From Heliocidaris erythrogramma (taxonomy: Eukaryota; Echinodermata; Echinoidea; Camarodonta; Echinometridae): 64,000 nucleotides of DNA. The position numbers and the translations under genes were made by a program. Positions 13,401-28,400 of the stretch are shown here, piece by piece (position 1 is the first letter of the stretch; each line of letters begins with the position of its first letter). Location of the stretch: positions 16,325,168-16,389,167 of the forward strand of contig CM046869.1 of NCBI GenBank assembly GCA_025617745.1. The letters are read 5' to 3'. Under the pieces are notes generated by a model. It searched no databases, was not told the origin of the DNA, and saw nothing but the letters and a program-made list of their open reading frames with translations.

Positions 13401-16400
13401 GATACCTCATACATGGTATTTAAATGTTCTATTAAAAAGTTAATATTCAAAATTGTCAATGCTAGTATTACATGGCAGCCATTTAGAAAAATAATGGGCG
13501 CCATTTTTTTTTCAGCAGTGTATTTGCGAGGTAGTCCACCTGGAAGTTGTGCAGGGTAGTCCCCCGAAGAAGTTGATACCCAACAAATTTTTACAACAGC
13601 CTGTGTCTCAAACCCCCCCTCCCACAAATGGGCTTTTGCTCTGTGGGTAAATAGTTGAAATGTCCCCTGAAAAGAATTGCTTTTTGAAGGCTGTAATACT
13701 TAAAATATGACAAGAAATAGCTGAAATGAACCTAAAAGAAAAAACATTTTAATCTGACTTACATATGTATGTTGTACAAAGAAATATGTTTCTTATCAAA
13801 TACTCACCTGCACTCAAAGTTTCCATTGATACCAGTAAGACAGTCACCATTCACACAAGGTCCGCATTCATCTTCTATGTCTTCACACAGTTCACCAGTG
13901 AATCCATCTTGACACTGACAGTATGCCTATGAGACACAAACGACTATGATTAATTCATGTAGAAGTAAAATAACAAAGTATGTTTCAGGAATAAGGAGAT
14001 ATTTATACAGGTGATGAAAAATTCACAAACAGGAATAAGAAATGTTATCAGGGAAGGAATCCTGATATATGTTGTACTACGCACAGAAATATCAGCCTGA
14101 GCATCTATCTAATCTTAATGTAAATGTATCTCACCAGTATGCAAGTTGTACCCTTCATATGAGTTTTATTCATAGAACAAGGGTACTACATACATTTCTG
14201 AAACATAATTTGTTATGGGACACATTGCTCAGATTTAATTCCTTGTCTATCTACATGTAGTTCCACAAAACATCTTTCACTTCATATACAGACAAGCCTG
14301 CTTTAGTCACCACCTGTCTATAGAAGACAATATGTTTGTTTCCCTTGAACAGTGTTTCCTTTTGAAACATGTGCATCAAGACCACCTGCTCATGAAGACC
14401 ACTTTTCCTGTCTTCCTTGAGCAGTGTTTACATACAGGTTTCATTCTATTGCATCTTGTCATTTCAATTTTTTGAATGTTCTTTGAATAAAAAGATATAT
14501 TTATGCAGCAATTTTAGATGAGGAAACAAATAATAAGTGTAATAGTTATTATACAAAAATGTGTATGTGTCAAAGCTCAAAGCAACTAATAAATCACAAG
14601 TTTAAAGATTTTTTCACAGGCCCTCATTTTGGAATTAAATCATCTGATTTTTTTTTTCCATTTCCTTTTTTATGACCATCATCAATACAGCAATTTGACT
14701 CACCTGATCACCATTTGGCCAACAGATTGCATCATTCTGGCATGGGTTGATGGGATAGCATACACTCGGAGCAAACTCACACCACAGCCCACTAATGCCA
14801 TCACCACACAAGCAAAACGGACCTACATGTATATGAAAAATCATACAATCAATTATATGTGGATATATACTTGAATGATATAAAGAAATATATATTTCGG
14901 TATTATCATTAAATATTTCTGGGGCTATTTGAAACATTTGAGATATTTCTGGGTCTATTTGAAACATTTGAGATATATAACAAAGACCTCAAGCATTTGA
15001 AAATCTATCTTTGAACAGCATATGGCAGAAAGCAATACCCTGAATCTGAACTGCTAGAAAAGTAGCATTTGATTACAACTCACACACTATAAGACATGTT
15101 CAGATGCATGTGCATAGAAGTACATTTACTTTCAAAATAATATAATGCTTTTGGCACATTGAAAAGGAGTATTATTTGCATTTGCATTACACCAATCATG
15201 TACATGTACATCTACAAATGTACATATACACACATGTTTAACGAAGAAGAAAACTATAATTTTGAAAGAAATTTGTGCTAAATAAAAGTAGCTCTTCAAG
15301 AAAGCAATAATTTTTTTGTCTCTTACATGTACATACTGTTTTCAAACTTTTGCAATCTTACACATGAAAGCCATCATTTAAGAAACAAGGGAATTGAGTC
15401 TTACCAAAGCTGTCACTGAAGCATATTCCATCGTTAAGACATGGGTTAGGATCACATGATGTTACTTCATCTTCACATAGAGCCCCTGTTCGTCCTGGTG
15501 TGCATGCACATACAACACTATTCCTATCACTAGTACAGCTTCCATCATTCAGGCAAGGATTACTGTCACAAGGGTCATTCAACCCGAACTCACATCTAGC
15601 TCCGTAGAAACCTGATGGACAATTACATGAGAATGCCTGGGATCCATCATCTTGGCATGTAGCTCCATTAAGACAAGGATTGCGGCTACAGGGTGGAGGC
15701 AATTCTTCTTGACATCTTGTACCATTGAAACCAGGAGGACATAAGCAAATGAAGGAGTCCAAACCCATGTCTTGGCAGGTTGCAGAGTTCAAACACGGGT
15801 TGCTATCACATGGTAAAGGAATTGCATTCCCACATGTTGGACCATCAAAGCCTACTGGGCAATTGCAGGTAAAAGACTCAAAACCATTATTGACGCATGA
15901 AGCTCCATTCAAACAGGGATTACTGGCACAAGGCTGGGCGATCTCTAGCTCACATCGATCGCCTTCAAATCTTTGAGGGCAGTTACAGGTAAAAGAGTTA
16001 AAGCCAATATTGGTACATGTTGCAGAATTCTGGCAAGGGTTACTGTGACAAGGTGCGGGTGTCTCACAAGTGATTCCAGTGAATTCTGATGGGCATTGAC
16101 ATGTGAAGAATACAAAGTCACTGTTGAGACAGGTAGCCGTGTTCTGACATGGATTGCTGAGGCACGGAGCAGCAGTCTCACAGAATAAACCAGAATAACC
16201 TGATGGACACTGGCAAGTAAAGCTATCAACTCCTGTATTTAAACATGTTGCACCGTTCCTGCATGGATTACTTAGGCAAGGTGCTGGGCTTTCACAAAGA
16301 TCTCCTACAAAATCCTGAGGGCATTGACAAGAAAAGGACTGGAAACCTTGGTTGATACAAGTTGCACCATTTTGACAGGGGTCACTGAGGCAAGGTAAAG

Positions 16401-19400
16401 GTGTTGTACATAGAAGACCTGTGTACTCTGCTGTACATTGACAAGAGAAGGAGGTGAAGTCATCATCAATACAAGTTGCACCGTTTCTACAAGGGCTACT
16501 CTCACATGGCCTAGGTATCTCTACTTGGCAGCGCTGACCATCAAAGCCAGCTGGACAGTCACAGCTATAGGAGATGAATTCATTGTCTGCACAGGTAGCT
16601 CCATTCTGACAGGGGTTGCTTGAGCATGGACGCGGGATAGCATTCTCACAAATGGTTCCACTAAATCCTTCTTCACAGTCACATGTGAAAGAGTCATAAC
16701 CCTTATCCGTGCAGTCAGCCCCGTTCTGACAAGGGTTGCTTTCACAGGGGAACGGAATCCTTGTTTCACATCGTGTCCCTTCTAAACCTACAGGACACTG
16801 ACATGTATATGATATATAAGAGTCATTGCTACATGTTGCTCCATTCAAACAGGGATCGCTCTCACATGCAAATGGAATCCTAGTCTCACAATCAGACCCT
16901 GTAAAACCTAAATTACACACACAACGATAGGATGTGAATCCATCATTGTAGCATGCAGCATCATTAGCACATGGGAAGCTCTCACAAGGGAAAGGTATTC
17001 TATTATCACAGTTATTACCATTATAACCAAATGGACATTCACAGTTATAAGAAAGATAATCAGTGTCCACACATGTTGCTCCGTTCATGCAGGGGTTACT
17101 TTCACAAGGCACCGGAATGGGACTTTCACACAGGTCACCTTCAAAACCTTCAGAACAATTGCAGTTGAAGGACTCAAAAACATTGTTCTGACATGTGGCT
17201 CCGTTCATACATGGGCTGCTATCACAAGGAAATGGAGGGATAGTTGATTCACAGCTGAACCCTGTGTAACCATCATCACATGTACAGCTGAAGTGTGTAT
17301 CATTGATATTCATACAGTCTCCAAAGGTGCAGGGACTATTGTCACAAGGTAGTATCTTCTCAGAGCAATTCACACCTTGGAAGCCTTCCTCACAATCGCA
17401 TCTATAGGTGTTGACAAGGTTGACACAAACACCATTCACACATGGCTCGATGTCACAAGGCAATATACGTCGCTCACACTGAGGCCCTGTGAATCCTTCA
17501 TAACAGCTACATGTGTACGCTGTGTTGTTCAGATTATTACAGAGTCCACTGATACATGGGTTGCTATCACAGGGGGTGATAACAGTCTCACAAAAGTGAC
17601 CTGTGTAGAATTCTGGACATTGACATATGAAGCTAGCACCCTGTGGTAAACATTCACCGCCTTGAAGACATGGTGAGCTATCACATGGTTGAATCTCTTC
17701 GTCACAATCCCTTCCTGCAAACCCTTCATCACATAGACACTGATAATCACTTCCTAATGACTGGCAGCTACCAAACACACATGGATCAGGTGTACAGGGG
17801 AGGTTCGTCTCACAGAGGTCTCCGGTGTAACCGCCACGACATTCACACTCAAAACCAGATGCCATGTTGATACAACGTCCATCATTATCACATGGTGAAC
17901 CCGAGCAAAGATCTACTTCTGTTTGGCAGAAGTTTCCTGTGTATCCATTAGCACAGTAGCATTGAAAGTCTCCAGAAGCAATGTTGGTTGGACATCCAAT
18001 CTTACCTCTCTGACAGCAGTATGCATTGTTCTTACAAGGGTTTGATGCACATACTTGAAGAAGCTTTAAAGAAGAAAATTAGAAAAAAGGTGTTAATTAA
18101 AAACTTTAAGATAGCTTAATTTTGATGTCGCAAATATGAGAATAGTGTTTAATATCCTTTGGATGTGATTTCAAAGTCTTTCTTGAAATAAATTAAACAC
18201 AACTGCAGATCTTAAATACAATTCAAAATTTCACGACCTACAGGTACCAACATACACATTCAAACCAATCATCAACTCTTCACTATTTTTATATATTCCT
18301 TGAAACCTAAGAAAATGGATCACCTCAGTATAAAGCTTGAACCATTTTCGCAAGAACAAGGCCATTTAGGGATATTGCTGGTCTGATTGATTCAATTTAA
18401 TAATTCATAGATTGTGTGCCACACACTTGGATCAATTTCAAATTAAAGATAAATTGGAAAATGATCTTACGATAAAACTTTATTACATTAATTTTGTATT
18501 TCTGTTCATAAACTGTCAAGATAACTGGAAGAAATGAATAGCTATGTCTAAGACCATCCAGGTTGGTCACAAAATACATATGTCAAAATTCCTTTTCCCT
18601 TTCTATATGAATGAAATTGAATTACAGCCTATACATGCAGTAGCTACAATATTAAACATAAAATTGACCAAAAAAAAGATCAATTAATTATAACTCCTAC
18701 CTCATTACATGTAGATCCAGTGTAACCAAAGTTACATACACAGCTGTAACTGTCAATCCCATCAATACAGCTACCTGCAAGCAAACAATATAAATAATGA
18801 CAAGGCTTACCCTACATATAACTCTGTATCTCTGATAGTCACCATAATGAAAAGTAACCTATAGATATGCTACTTACATCCTAATAATTTTGATATACCA
18901 AATAATTTTTTTTTTTACCATAACTTTGGAATAACTTTTTTACATAAAATAAAAACCTAATTTTCAACCCTAACCTATCATTGACAAAATAAAATCCAGA
19001 GCAAAATAAAGCAAATTCCTGTAAATATCACAAAAGTTCTGTCTAGAAATACTCACCAAACTGACCGCATGGGTTTGAAGCACACTCATCCACATTAACC
19101 TCACACAAACTGCCTTCAAATCCCAGGATACAGTCACAGATAGGATCACCTATACCCCCTGGAGGATCACTGCACTGTGCCCCATTCAGACAAGGATTGT
19201 TGATACAGTTGGACTCAAACTCACAAGCTAGACCAGCTCTACCACTCGGACAATTACAGGTGTAACCATTGATGGTATCAAGGCAGGTTCCATCAAAGAG
19301 ACAAGGATTGGAGCTGCATTCATCAATGTTGCTCCCGCAGTTAACACCTATGTGTACAAAAAAAAAAGTTTTAATTTGACCAATCTTGCTAATGACTCAT

Positions 19401-22400
19401 TTGAACTACTTTACTCACTAAGTCTATTTCCTTGTACAAGTGAGGATACTCCTTAAAATATTAAATATCTAAACATATTATACAGTTTATATTCAAAAAC
19501 TTTTACAGATGAAGATCTTTGGTAAATTTTATCTGTAAATGAATAATTCTATCTGGGATCCATTAATGCGGCTGTAAGAGAAATAAACACAGATCAATCA
19601 AAGGATTAAAATCATGAAGAGATGAAATAAAGTAAAAACACTGACACCAGATTACTTTGATGTTGACAAAAAAACAAGGCATTAGCAAGATTGTGTCTCG
19701 CCCACTTGCGAAAACTGGAAATATCGTGATCTCTGTTGCCACGCAGAAGAATTGTATCTCTGGGTATCTGCCACAGAATGTAATATCCCATTAATGACAA
19801 GGACTATTCACAAAATACTACTTCATCGACTGCCCCCATCCCCCCTTTTAGAGAGATGGAATAAAAAGTTACCATCAAGTCCTATTAGATTACACAAGTA
19901 GGTTGTAATCCAAGCAAGTGATATGAAGTTATTTGTCACAAGAGAGTCTTGCAGGTAAACTTTAACATATGACCTCAAATGGCCTTTGACCCTATCATGT
20001 GACCTCCAACGGCAACATAACGTGAAGGTACCCTCAGTGCAAATATGACTCAAGTTAGGTTGTAATCCAAGCAACTGATGTGAATTTATTTGTCAAAAGA
20101 GAGTCTTGCAGGTAAACTTTAACGTATGACCTCAAATGACCTTTGACCTATCATGTGACCTCCAACGGCAACATAACGTCAAGGTACCCTCAGTGCAAAT
20201 ATGACCCAAGTTAGGTTGTAATCCAAGCAACTGATGTGAATTTATTTGTCAAAAGAGAGTCTTGCAGGTAAACTTTAATATATGACCTCAAATGACCTTT
20301 GACATCATCATGTGACCTCCGACAACACAATAATATGGAGATGCCCCTAGTGCTTCTATCACCCAAGTGTGGCTGCCAACGTAGTAACAGTTGCCAAGTA
20401 ATGCATCATTAGAGAGTCTTGCAGGTAAACTTTAAAGATCACATTGCAAGAAAATTCCATCAAAATAAATATTGGCTTAATACTTATTATTGCATAGATG
20501 GCATAAATTATACAAGGTTATCCAAATTCAACGCTTGGAAACATTTGAATTAATGATTATTATCAATTATAAAACGGTAAAATACAGCCCCCGATATAGC
20601 AGCTGAAGAGCTCCTTGAATGCTGCTGAGATGTGTGACGACACACGAAGGACCAGTCCTGTCTAAGCAGACGATGTCCCATAACATCTTACACATTTTTC
20701 AGTGCCTGTTTTGTCATCTCCTCTTCACTTATTTCTCTTACTTGACTAGCGTCAGTCTTAATGTTAGTCTGTTGCCTCACTCTTAACTTCGTGTATGGTA
20801 TTATTTTGATGAAAAATGCAGCGTTAAAAAAATAAAGGAATCAGTCACTTGTAAACAAAATAAGACTCCATTGTATTTTCAGCTGCTTGCACCGGGGCAT
20901 GTTCGGCGTTTCAAGAGGGAACGAATACAATCTGTGATATTATTCGGAGGGCTTTTCAATTTGAAAATGGGGTTTATTTCATTGATCACTGACCCTTCTC
21001 CTGTGTATTTACAATCAAACGGTTTTAGTTATCAGAATCAGTTTCACTTTCCCTTTTAGAATGGTGTGAAATAAGGTCATGTTAAATATACCAAACTCTT
21101 TATAATTTGATAAATAATTGCATTGCAATTACGTTCATTCATTATAGGACGTCGTCTGCTTAAGCAGGATCGATCCCTAGTGTGACGACATCAAAACATC
21201 GCTATATTTCTGGCGAATCCTCGGATATTCCAGATGCTTAGAAGAGCTTTTATTTATGTTGTTTTTATAATCATCAGATACGCAGTTGACATAAAACTTA
21301 TACGATTGCCATCTGTAAGCTTCCCAGTTTCTAGTGATACATTAATTGCCATATTTGTGATTTTCTTGCAATGTGATCTTTAACGTTTGTGACGGACGGA
21401 CGTTTGTGACGGACGGACGACGGAGGGACAGACGCCATTTGGATCCCTTAGTCTCGCCTTCACCTCCGGTGGGCGAGACAAAAAGAAGTGAAATGAAAAG
21501 AAATGTCAGAAATTACAGATTTCTTAAATTTTCATTAAATACATTTATTAATACATGTAAGTACAGTATTGCTTTTAAATCTGGTTTACACAGTAGCCAC
21601 CTACCTGTAAATCCAACCACACAATTGCAAGTGTATCCATTCACTATGTCCACACATGTTGCACCATTCTGACAAGGGTTGCTAGAACATTCAATGATCT
21701 CTTCTTCACAAAGGTTTCCAGTAAAACCAGGAGGACAGCTACAAGAGAACTGACCATCTCCAGTGTTTGAACAGAAAGCATTGTTTTTGCAAGGGTTGGA
21801 AGAACATGCATCGATGAATACTTCACAGGTATCACCACCAAAACGCTCGCTGCATTCACACTGGAAACCATTCAATAGGTCAATGCAAGTAGCTGAAAAT
21901 AGGAATATCACCAACAAAAAGCAATCAATCATTTTTTATTAATCAAAATTGATTAATCAATTTCATGCATTACAAGGCATGAATGAATTTATGAATCTAA
22001 ATTGCATAAACTGAGCATTGCTTTAGGTGGCTTACTGAAACATGTGGTATGTCTTTCAAGCTGCCTTTTGACACAGTATGTAGTACATACTGTAAGAAAG
22101 ACTAGTCATTGTTCATGAATCAAAGTCTATTATGTCCATGCTACCGGTTTGTACTTTGTCATCCAGTTTAATTAAAAATTAGAATCAACTGAATCAAGCT
22201 GAGACATTGGTTACTTAAAGATATGGTAGAAGAGAAAAACACACTAAACAGTTGAGTTCTGGTCATGTGATTTCATCGTGAAAGAAACTGTCTCAAAGCA
22301 ATTAGGAAAGGTTGATCACATCCACATAAGAATACTGTGAGGTCTTTGAATCATCAAAATGATACAAAATTAACCAAATCTCCTTGAAAAACGATGCACA

Positions 22401-25400
22401 ACGTACAGAAATGGGTACAAGGGACTGCAGGGAATGTTTGGCTGGAACATTTCAGCCATTTCTTGTCATATTTCGAATACGAGGTTATTTGAAGAGCAAT
22501 ACTTTTCAGGGGACATTTCTACTATGATGTTCTTTCAACCCGACATAAAAGGAATAAGAAAGCTCATAAATAATTTTCACTTTTCCCAGAACTTAACCTT
22601 CTCTTTAATTACCTTCATTTTGACAAGGGATGTCTGCACATTCATTTATTTCCTGTTCACAGTCTGCCCCTTCATAGCCTGCTGTACAGTTACAGTAGTA
22701 AACATCAATCAGATCAATACATGGAGCTAAGTTCTGACACGGATTACTAGCACATTCCCGTATCTCAGATTCACAACGTAATCCATAGTACCCAGGTGAA
22801 CAAGTACAGTTATAACCATCCACTAAATCCACACAGACTCCATTGAACAAACAGGGGTTACTGCTACATTCATTGATTTCAATGCTGCATGTGATGCTTT
22901 GAAACCCAGAGGCACAATTACAGAAGAACCCACTGACTGCATCGGTGCAAGTAGCTTCATTTAGACAAGGGTTTGATGCACATTCATCTATATCAATCTC
23001 ACATAGACTACCATTGTATCCTGCAGGACAGTCACAGAGGAACTCACTGACAAGGTCAACACAGGGGGCGCTGTTCATACATGGATCACTCTGGCATTCA
23101 TCCAAGTCTGTTTGACAGAGGTCTCCACTGAATCCTGGCTGACATAAACACATGTATGACTGAATACCATCCATACACATGGCACCGTTCATACAATCAT
23201 TGTCTTCACAATCATCAATATTCACTTGACAGTTTAACCCACTGTAACCCCCACGACAGTCACATGTGTATTCATTGATGAGATCGTTACACGTTGCACC
23301 ATTACGACATGGCATGTTGGCACATTCATCGATGTCTACATCACATGTTACTCCAATGTAACCTGACACACAGTCACATGTATATCCATTGATGACATCA
23401 TTACATGTTGCATCGTTCTGGCATGGTTGGCTGGCGCATTCATCAATTTCAGTCTCACAAAATATACCTGAGATGAAACATAAAACACTTATAGGATTAT
23501 TTAATAAGAAAATAGCAATGTTACTTTATTTTGATCAAAATATAGAGTTCCCAATGCACATCATCAACTTCCAATAGGTCATGTTGGTGGGCAAGCAGAG
23601 TAGAATGAAAAAAAGTAGCTGCTTGAATGCAACAAAGGACACTAAATGGGGAATCAATTATCTGTGTGATAAGATAATGCTATACTTAAGTCATGTTATT
23701 GCAGGTAGCTAAGGGTTTCTTGACAATACTGAGAACCTTCTACTGAATGAAAGGTAGTTATATACAAGCCATAGCTTTTATGGTTCTCATAACTATTAGC
23801 TCATGATTTCAAGTTTTCACTTTTAATTCGTCGTTGGTTTCCCGAACCGACGTAAGTGGCTAATTTCTCGATTTTTTTTGTTTTTGAGTTATGACAATTT
23901 TTCACTTCTATATTCGATTATCTATCAATTCCGAAAGAGATTAGACCTCAAAACTACCCAATGACATCACACGAAGGGACGCATCTCAAGAATTGAAAGA
24001 ATTTTGGTTTCGTGAACCGACATATCTAATGCGCGCACATTGACTTGTACACAAAACGTCTGCCATACATGCGTGCATTATAGGTATTTGTTTCTCTTTA
24101 TTTGCTCTCTCTCTCTCTCTCTCTATTTCCTTCTTTCCTGTTTTTTATTTTAGTCGGGGGATTCTTATACTCCACATCCCCCTTTTTTATTGATTTCCCT
24201 TGATTTCTCTCTAGTCCCTTTTCTTTCTTTCTAATCTTAATTTAGTCAATCTCAGCATTTCACATTTTATTATTTGTTTTTGTTTTCTCGTTTATCATTC
24301 TTTTCTTTTTTTCATTTTAATTTTCTTTCTAATCCTCCTCAGGTTGTTCCTCTTTATTATCTTATCTTGCAGTTTGTCTATATCTCTATATATCTTTCAT
24401 TGATTTCCCTTTTCTTCTTCCCTTCAATTTCCTTGGTTCTTTCATAGTCACCCCCCCCCCCCCCCCCAGTCTGCAGCTTGTGAAAATTCAGTTTTTTAAA
24501 ACTCTATCTTGTATTTCTTCGGTTGATTTTTGTATGTTGATCATCCCTGTCTGTTTAACATCTCTTTCTAATCTAGCCTCTTTCTTTCCTCCTATTTCTG
24601 TTCATTTCCCTTTCGCTTTCTCTATTTTTTTCCCGGGAGTATTTCTCACTGGCTCCTGTTTTTTTTCTAATACAGTAAAGTTGTTAAATCAGCACTGATT
24701 TTCTTACTAGATAAATCTATATACCTACCTATTTTTTCTAGTCTCTTGACTACGCAACCCAATCGAAAACTTTTACACATATAAGTCACAACATTGTGCG
24801 CACCCCCCGTAATCCACTGTTATCTCCTTCCTCCCTCACCCGCATGAATGCGCAACGGCCATCTTCCTCTATTGTGAGCAGTCCCAAAGAGTAAAACATG
24901 TTGCTTGCAAGGAGAGGGGTAGGAGGGAGGGTCATAGGTAGGTATATAGATTTATCTAGTAAATAAGAAAATCAGTGCTGATTTTACAAATTTACTGCTA
25001 TATTAAATCATATATACCTACCTATTTTTGCTAGACCAACACACATTTAAGAACAGGCGGCATGTTTTAAGAGAGGAAGGAAACAGGATTACAGGGAGGA
25101 CACTGCCGTCTTTAAGGTGGTTGACGCAAATAATTCATCTCCTGCAGGAACATATTATAAATAGCACGAAAAGAAGGAATTGGGCGAACGCCAAAAGGCG
25201 GCCTCAAAATATCATCAAGTGTCACACCTTGAAAAAGGGCCTAAGAAGAACCGACACTACGTATGACAAGAGCATGGGGCTTACCCTCTGTTAAAAGAGC
25301 CTCTGGGCCAGCAGCCCGAATAGCTTCGACATCCATCTAGAAATGGAATCAAGAGAAGCTGGAGAGAAGAGCTCCCAAGTGATCAGAAAAGGCTGATCAT

Positions 25401-28400
25401 CTTAGCGACAGGCCTTAGTCTTGTCAAAATACCAATTAAGGGCTCTATTTACAGGGCACCATACTTTGTGCTCACGTACTGACGAAATATCAGATAGGGG
25501 ACAAAGAAAAATTTTCAACAGGGCCAGAAGAAGCTGTCTGGTCCTTGGCAATAAAAGAAGCTTTAGGAATCAGCCTAATACCCTTTCTTTCCCAGCGAAC
25601 GTGTCCGGGAGAAAGACAGAGAGCAAGAAGGGTGCTGTGCCTCTGGCCAGAGGCAATGGCTACCAAAAAAGAGCGTCTTCACCGTAAAATGGTGAAGCAA
25701 AGCTTTGCCCAAAGGGTTTCTAGAGCCCGAGGCAAACTCCAAGACGGAACCAATTGAGAAGAGAGGGAAGAATCAAAAAGAAAGACTGAATAAGTCCACT
25801 CAAAAGCGGGGAAGTGAAAATCCCTGAACCGTCCAAAAAGCCAGAGTAAAAAGCCAGAGTGAAAAGCAACGATCGCTGACCGGTAGCCTCGGATAGGAGA
25901 GATAGACCTTCCTTTGTCAAACAGCGAGATTAGAAAATCTACGATTGAACCAATAGGAGCCTCAGACGGGGTTTGATCCCGGGTCTGACACCAGTGAAAG
26001 AAGGCTGAAAGATGGGAATTGTAAACTTCCCTAGTAGAATCTCTACGACTGGACATTACAAAGTCTGCGACCCACTCAGAAAGGCCCAACTGTCTTGCAG
26101 TCTCCCTGATAGGGGCCAAGCAGTCAAACAATGGGAGGCTAGTCTGTGGTGTAGAATCCCTACTCTTTCCCAAGACTCGTGGAATTAAGGGGAAGGGAGG
26201 GAAAGCAAACCCCTGAAGGTTTTCCCAACTGAGGGAAAAAGCATCCAGGGCCCAGGCCTCCCGGTTGTGAACTCGGGAATAGTACCTCGGAAATTGGTGG
26301 TCGAGAGCCGACGTAAATACGTCGACCTCCAGTGGGCCCCAATGATTGGAAAGGTGGGAAACACCTCTGGATGGGGCTTCCATTCTGATGGAAGACACCT
26401 TCCCCGGGATAGGAAGTCCGCAAAGAGGTTTTCCTGACTGGGATCGCCATACAACGACACCACCTTCACAATTGTGCGGCTAGGGCATCCAGAGTGGCAG
26501 AGCGGGTGCCTCCCTGTCGATTGATATAAGCCGCAACCGAGACAGTCAGAATAAGAACTGAGCGACAGAGAAGCCGTCGTCTGAAATGAAGCAAGGTTAA
26601 GAAAACCACCATAAGTTCTAGGACATTGATATGGGGTAGACTCACAAGGTGAGACCAGTCCCCCGAAACCGTGCTGCCATAGCAAATGTCCCCCCCACCC
26701 TAGGAGAGAAGCATCTGTCGAAAATGAAATCGACGGAAAGGGGGGGGGAGACTTGCCCCGTGCGAGAAATGCAATGTTTGTCCAGCGGGGAAGAAGTGAT
26801 TTGAAGTCCTCTTGGACTGGAACCCAGTCCACGAGGGAATCCCTGCACAGTTTGTAAAACCTGAGGAGATGCCTCTGAAAAGGCCTCATAAGAAGCCGGC
26901 AAACCTCAAGAACATCGACCAGGTTGGCTAGATAGCCCCAGAAATTGGAGCCATTGCCTGGCCAAAAGTAGACGATGGTAAATATCCTGTCTCGGCTGGG
27001 CCATACTAACTGATTCTGAAAAGCTATCAGCTCTGATTTCTCCCAGTTTATTAGGAAACCTATAGCATCGTATTGACGCAATAGTGCTCGGTCTGAAAGA
27101 AGAGCTTCGGACTCAGCTAGAAGGAGCCAACCGTCCAGATAGCAAAACAGACGAAGGCCACGACTCCTCAGCGAGGCTGCCAGGGTAGCCATTACCTGCG
27201 TAAAGACCCAAGGGGGTGGACGCAGCCCGAAGGGAAGAGCACAAAACAGTAAAATCAGAAGTGATTTTATTATTTGCTAGATAAATCTATGTACCTACCT
27301 ATTTGCTAGTCTTCCGACTACGCAAGCCATTCGAGTAATTAAAGTCACGACAGTGCATATACCCCCCTAGGATCACGCCTTCCTCTGTGCATGTACGCAT
27401 GACGCGGCCACACAATCCTCCTCTTCCCGAGCAGCCTCAGACAAACTTTGACATGTTGCTAGGCAAGAAGTGGGGTAGGAGGGTGGGACATAGGTAGGTA
27501 CATAGATTTATCTAGCAAATAATAAAATCAGTTCTGATTTTACTGATTTACTACAATAAATCAATGTACCTACCTATTTTGCTAGACCAGCACAGATTCA
27601 AATGGGGGGCATGTCCAAAGAGGAAGGTCAACAGGAACCCAAGGATGACGTTGTAGCTTGCAACGTCTAGTTAGAAAAAGACTCTTCAACTGTCAGAACA
27701 TCTTTTAAATAAAAAGATGTGAAGGACGTGGAGGAGCGCCAGTAGGCTGCCCTCATAATGTCCACTAGGGGCACCCCTTGGAAAAGAGCCCAAGAGGCAC
27801 TGATGCCCCTGGTATCGTGAGCACGGGGCTTCCCATCACTCATTAGGGCCTCCGGCCCAGCTGCCTGGATCGCTTCGACTATCCATCTAGAAATGGATTC
27901 TCTGGAAGCGGGGGAAATGGGCTCTTGAGTGATGACAAAAAGCTGATCACTCTTACAAAGAGTCTTAGTCCTATCTAAATACCATTTCAAGGCCCTCATC
28001 GGACACCAGACCTTATCCTCCTGCACCGAGGAATGGTCCGACAGAAGAAAAATCTCAACTGGTCCAGAGGAAGCAGTCTGATTTTTGGCAATAAAGGAGG
28101 GCTTGGGTATAAGTCGCACACCATGGTTCTCCCAACGGATGTGACCCGGTGTGATACACAGAGCATGAAGAGTACTCCTCCTCTGTGCAGAAGCAATAGC
28201 AACTAAAAACAGCGTCTTGACCGTTAAATGGTGAAGGGACGCTTTACCCAAAGGTTCAAAAGGTGGCTTCGCAAGCACGTCAAGGACCTTGGGTAGACTC
28301 CAAGAAGGAGTCAGGCTACGAGTTGATGGACGCTGCAAGAAGAAGGAGCGAGTCAACCTAGCCAAAAGAGGGGAGTTGGAGACTCCCGAACCATCAGCAA

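Larger units (their letters stand above)
19694..21480. mobile_element. TIR element with internal tandem units, split by a TTAA element
   Basis: The ends are TGTCTCGCCCAC at 19694 and its reverse complement GTGGGCGAGACA at 21469-21480. Inside, from about 19875 to 20430, lie three long units and a partial one of about 165 bp, each with GAGAGTCTTGCAGGTAAACTTTA-type and TGACCTCAAATGACC-type blocks. The right subterminal part has short direct repeats of GTTTGTGACGGACGGAC. No transposase frame exists. The element sits in the intron between exons 21605 and 19347. Confidence 0.65.

Noticed and set aside
15725-17870. Plus-strand frames within the giant EGF exon (15725-15976, 16438-16623, 16971-17168, 17377-17649, 17643-17870)
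   Set aside because: They are antisense shadows of the EGF exon, have no domain of their own, and arise from its regular codon pattern.
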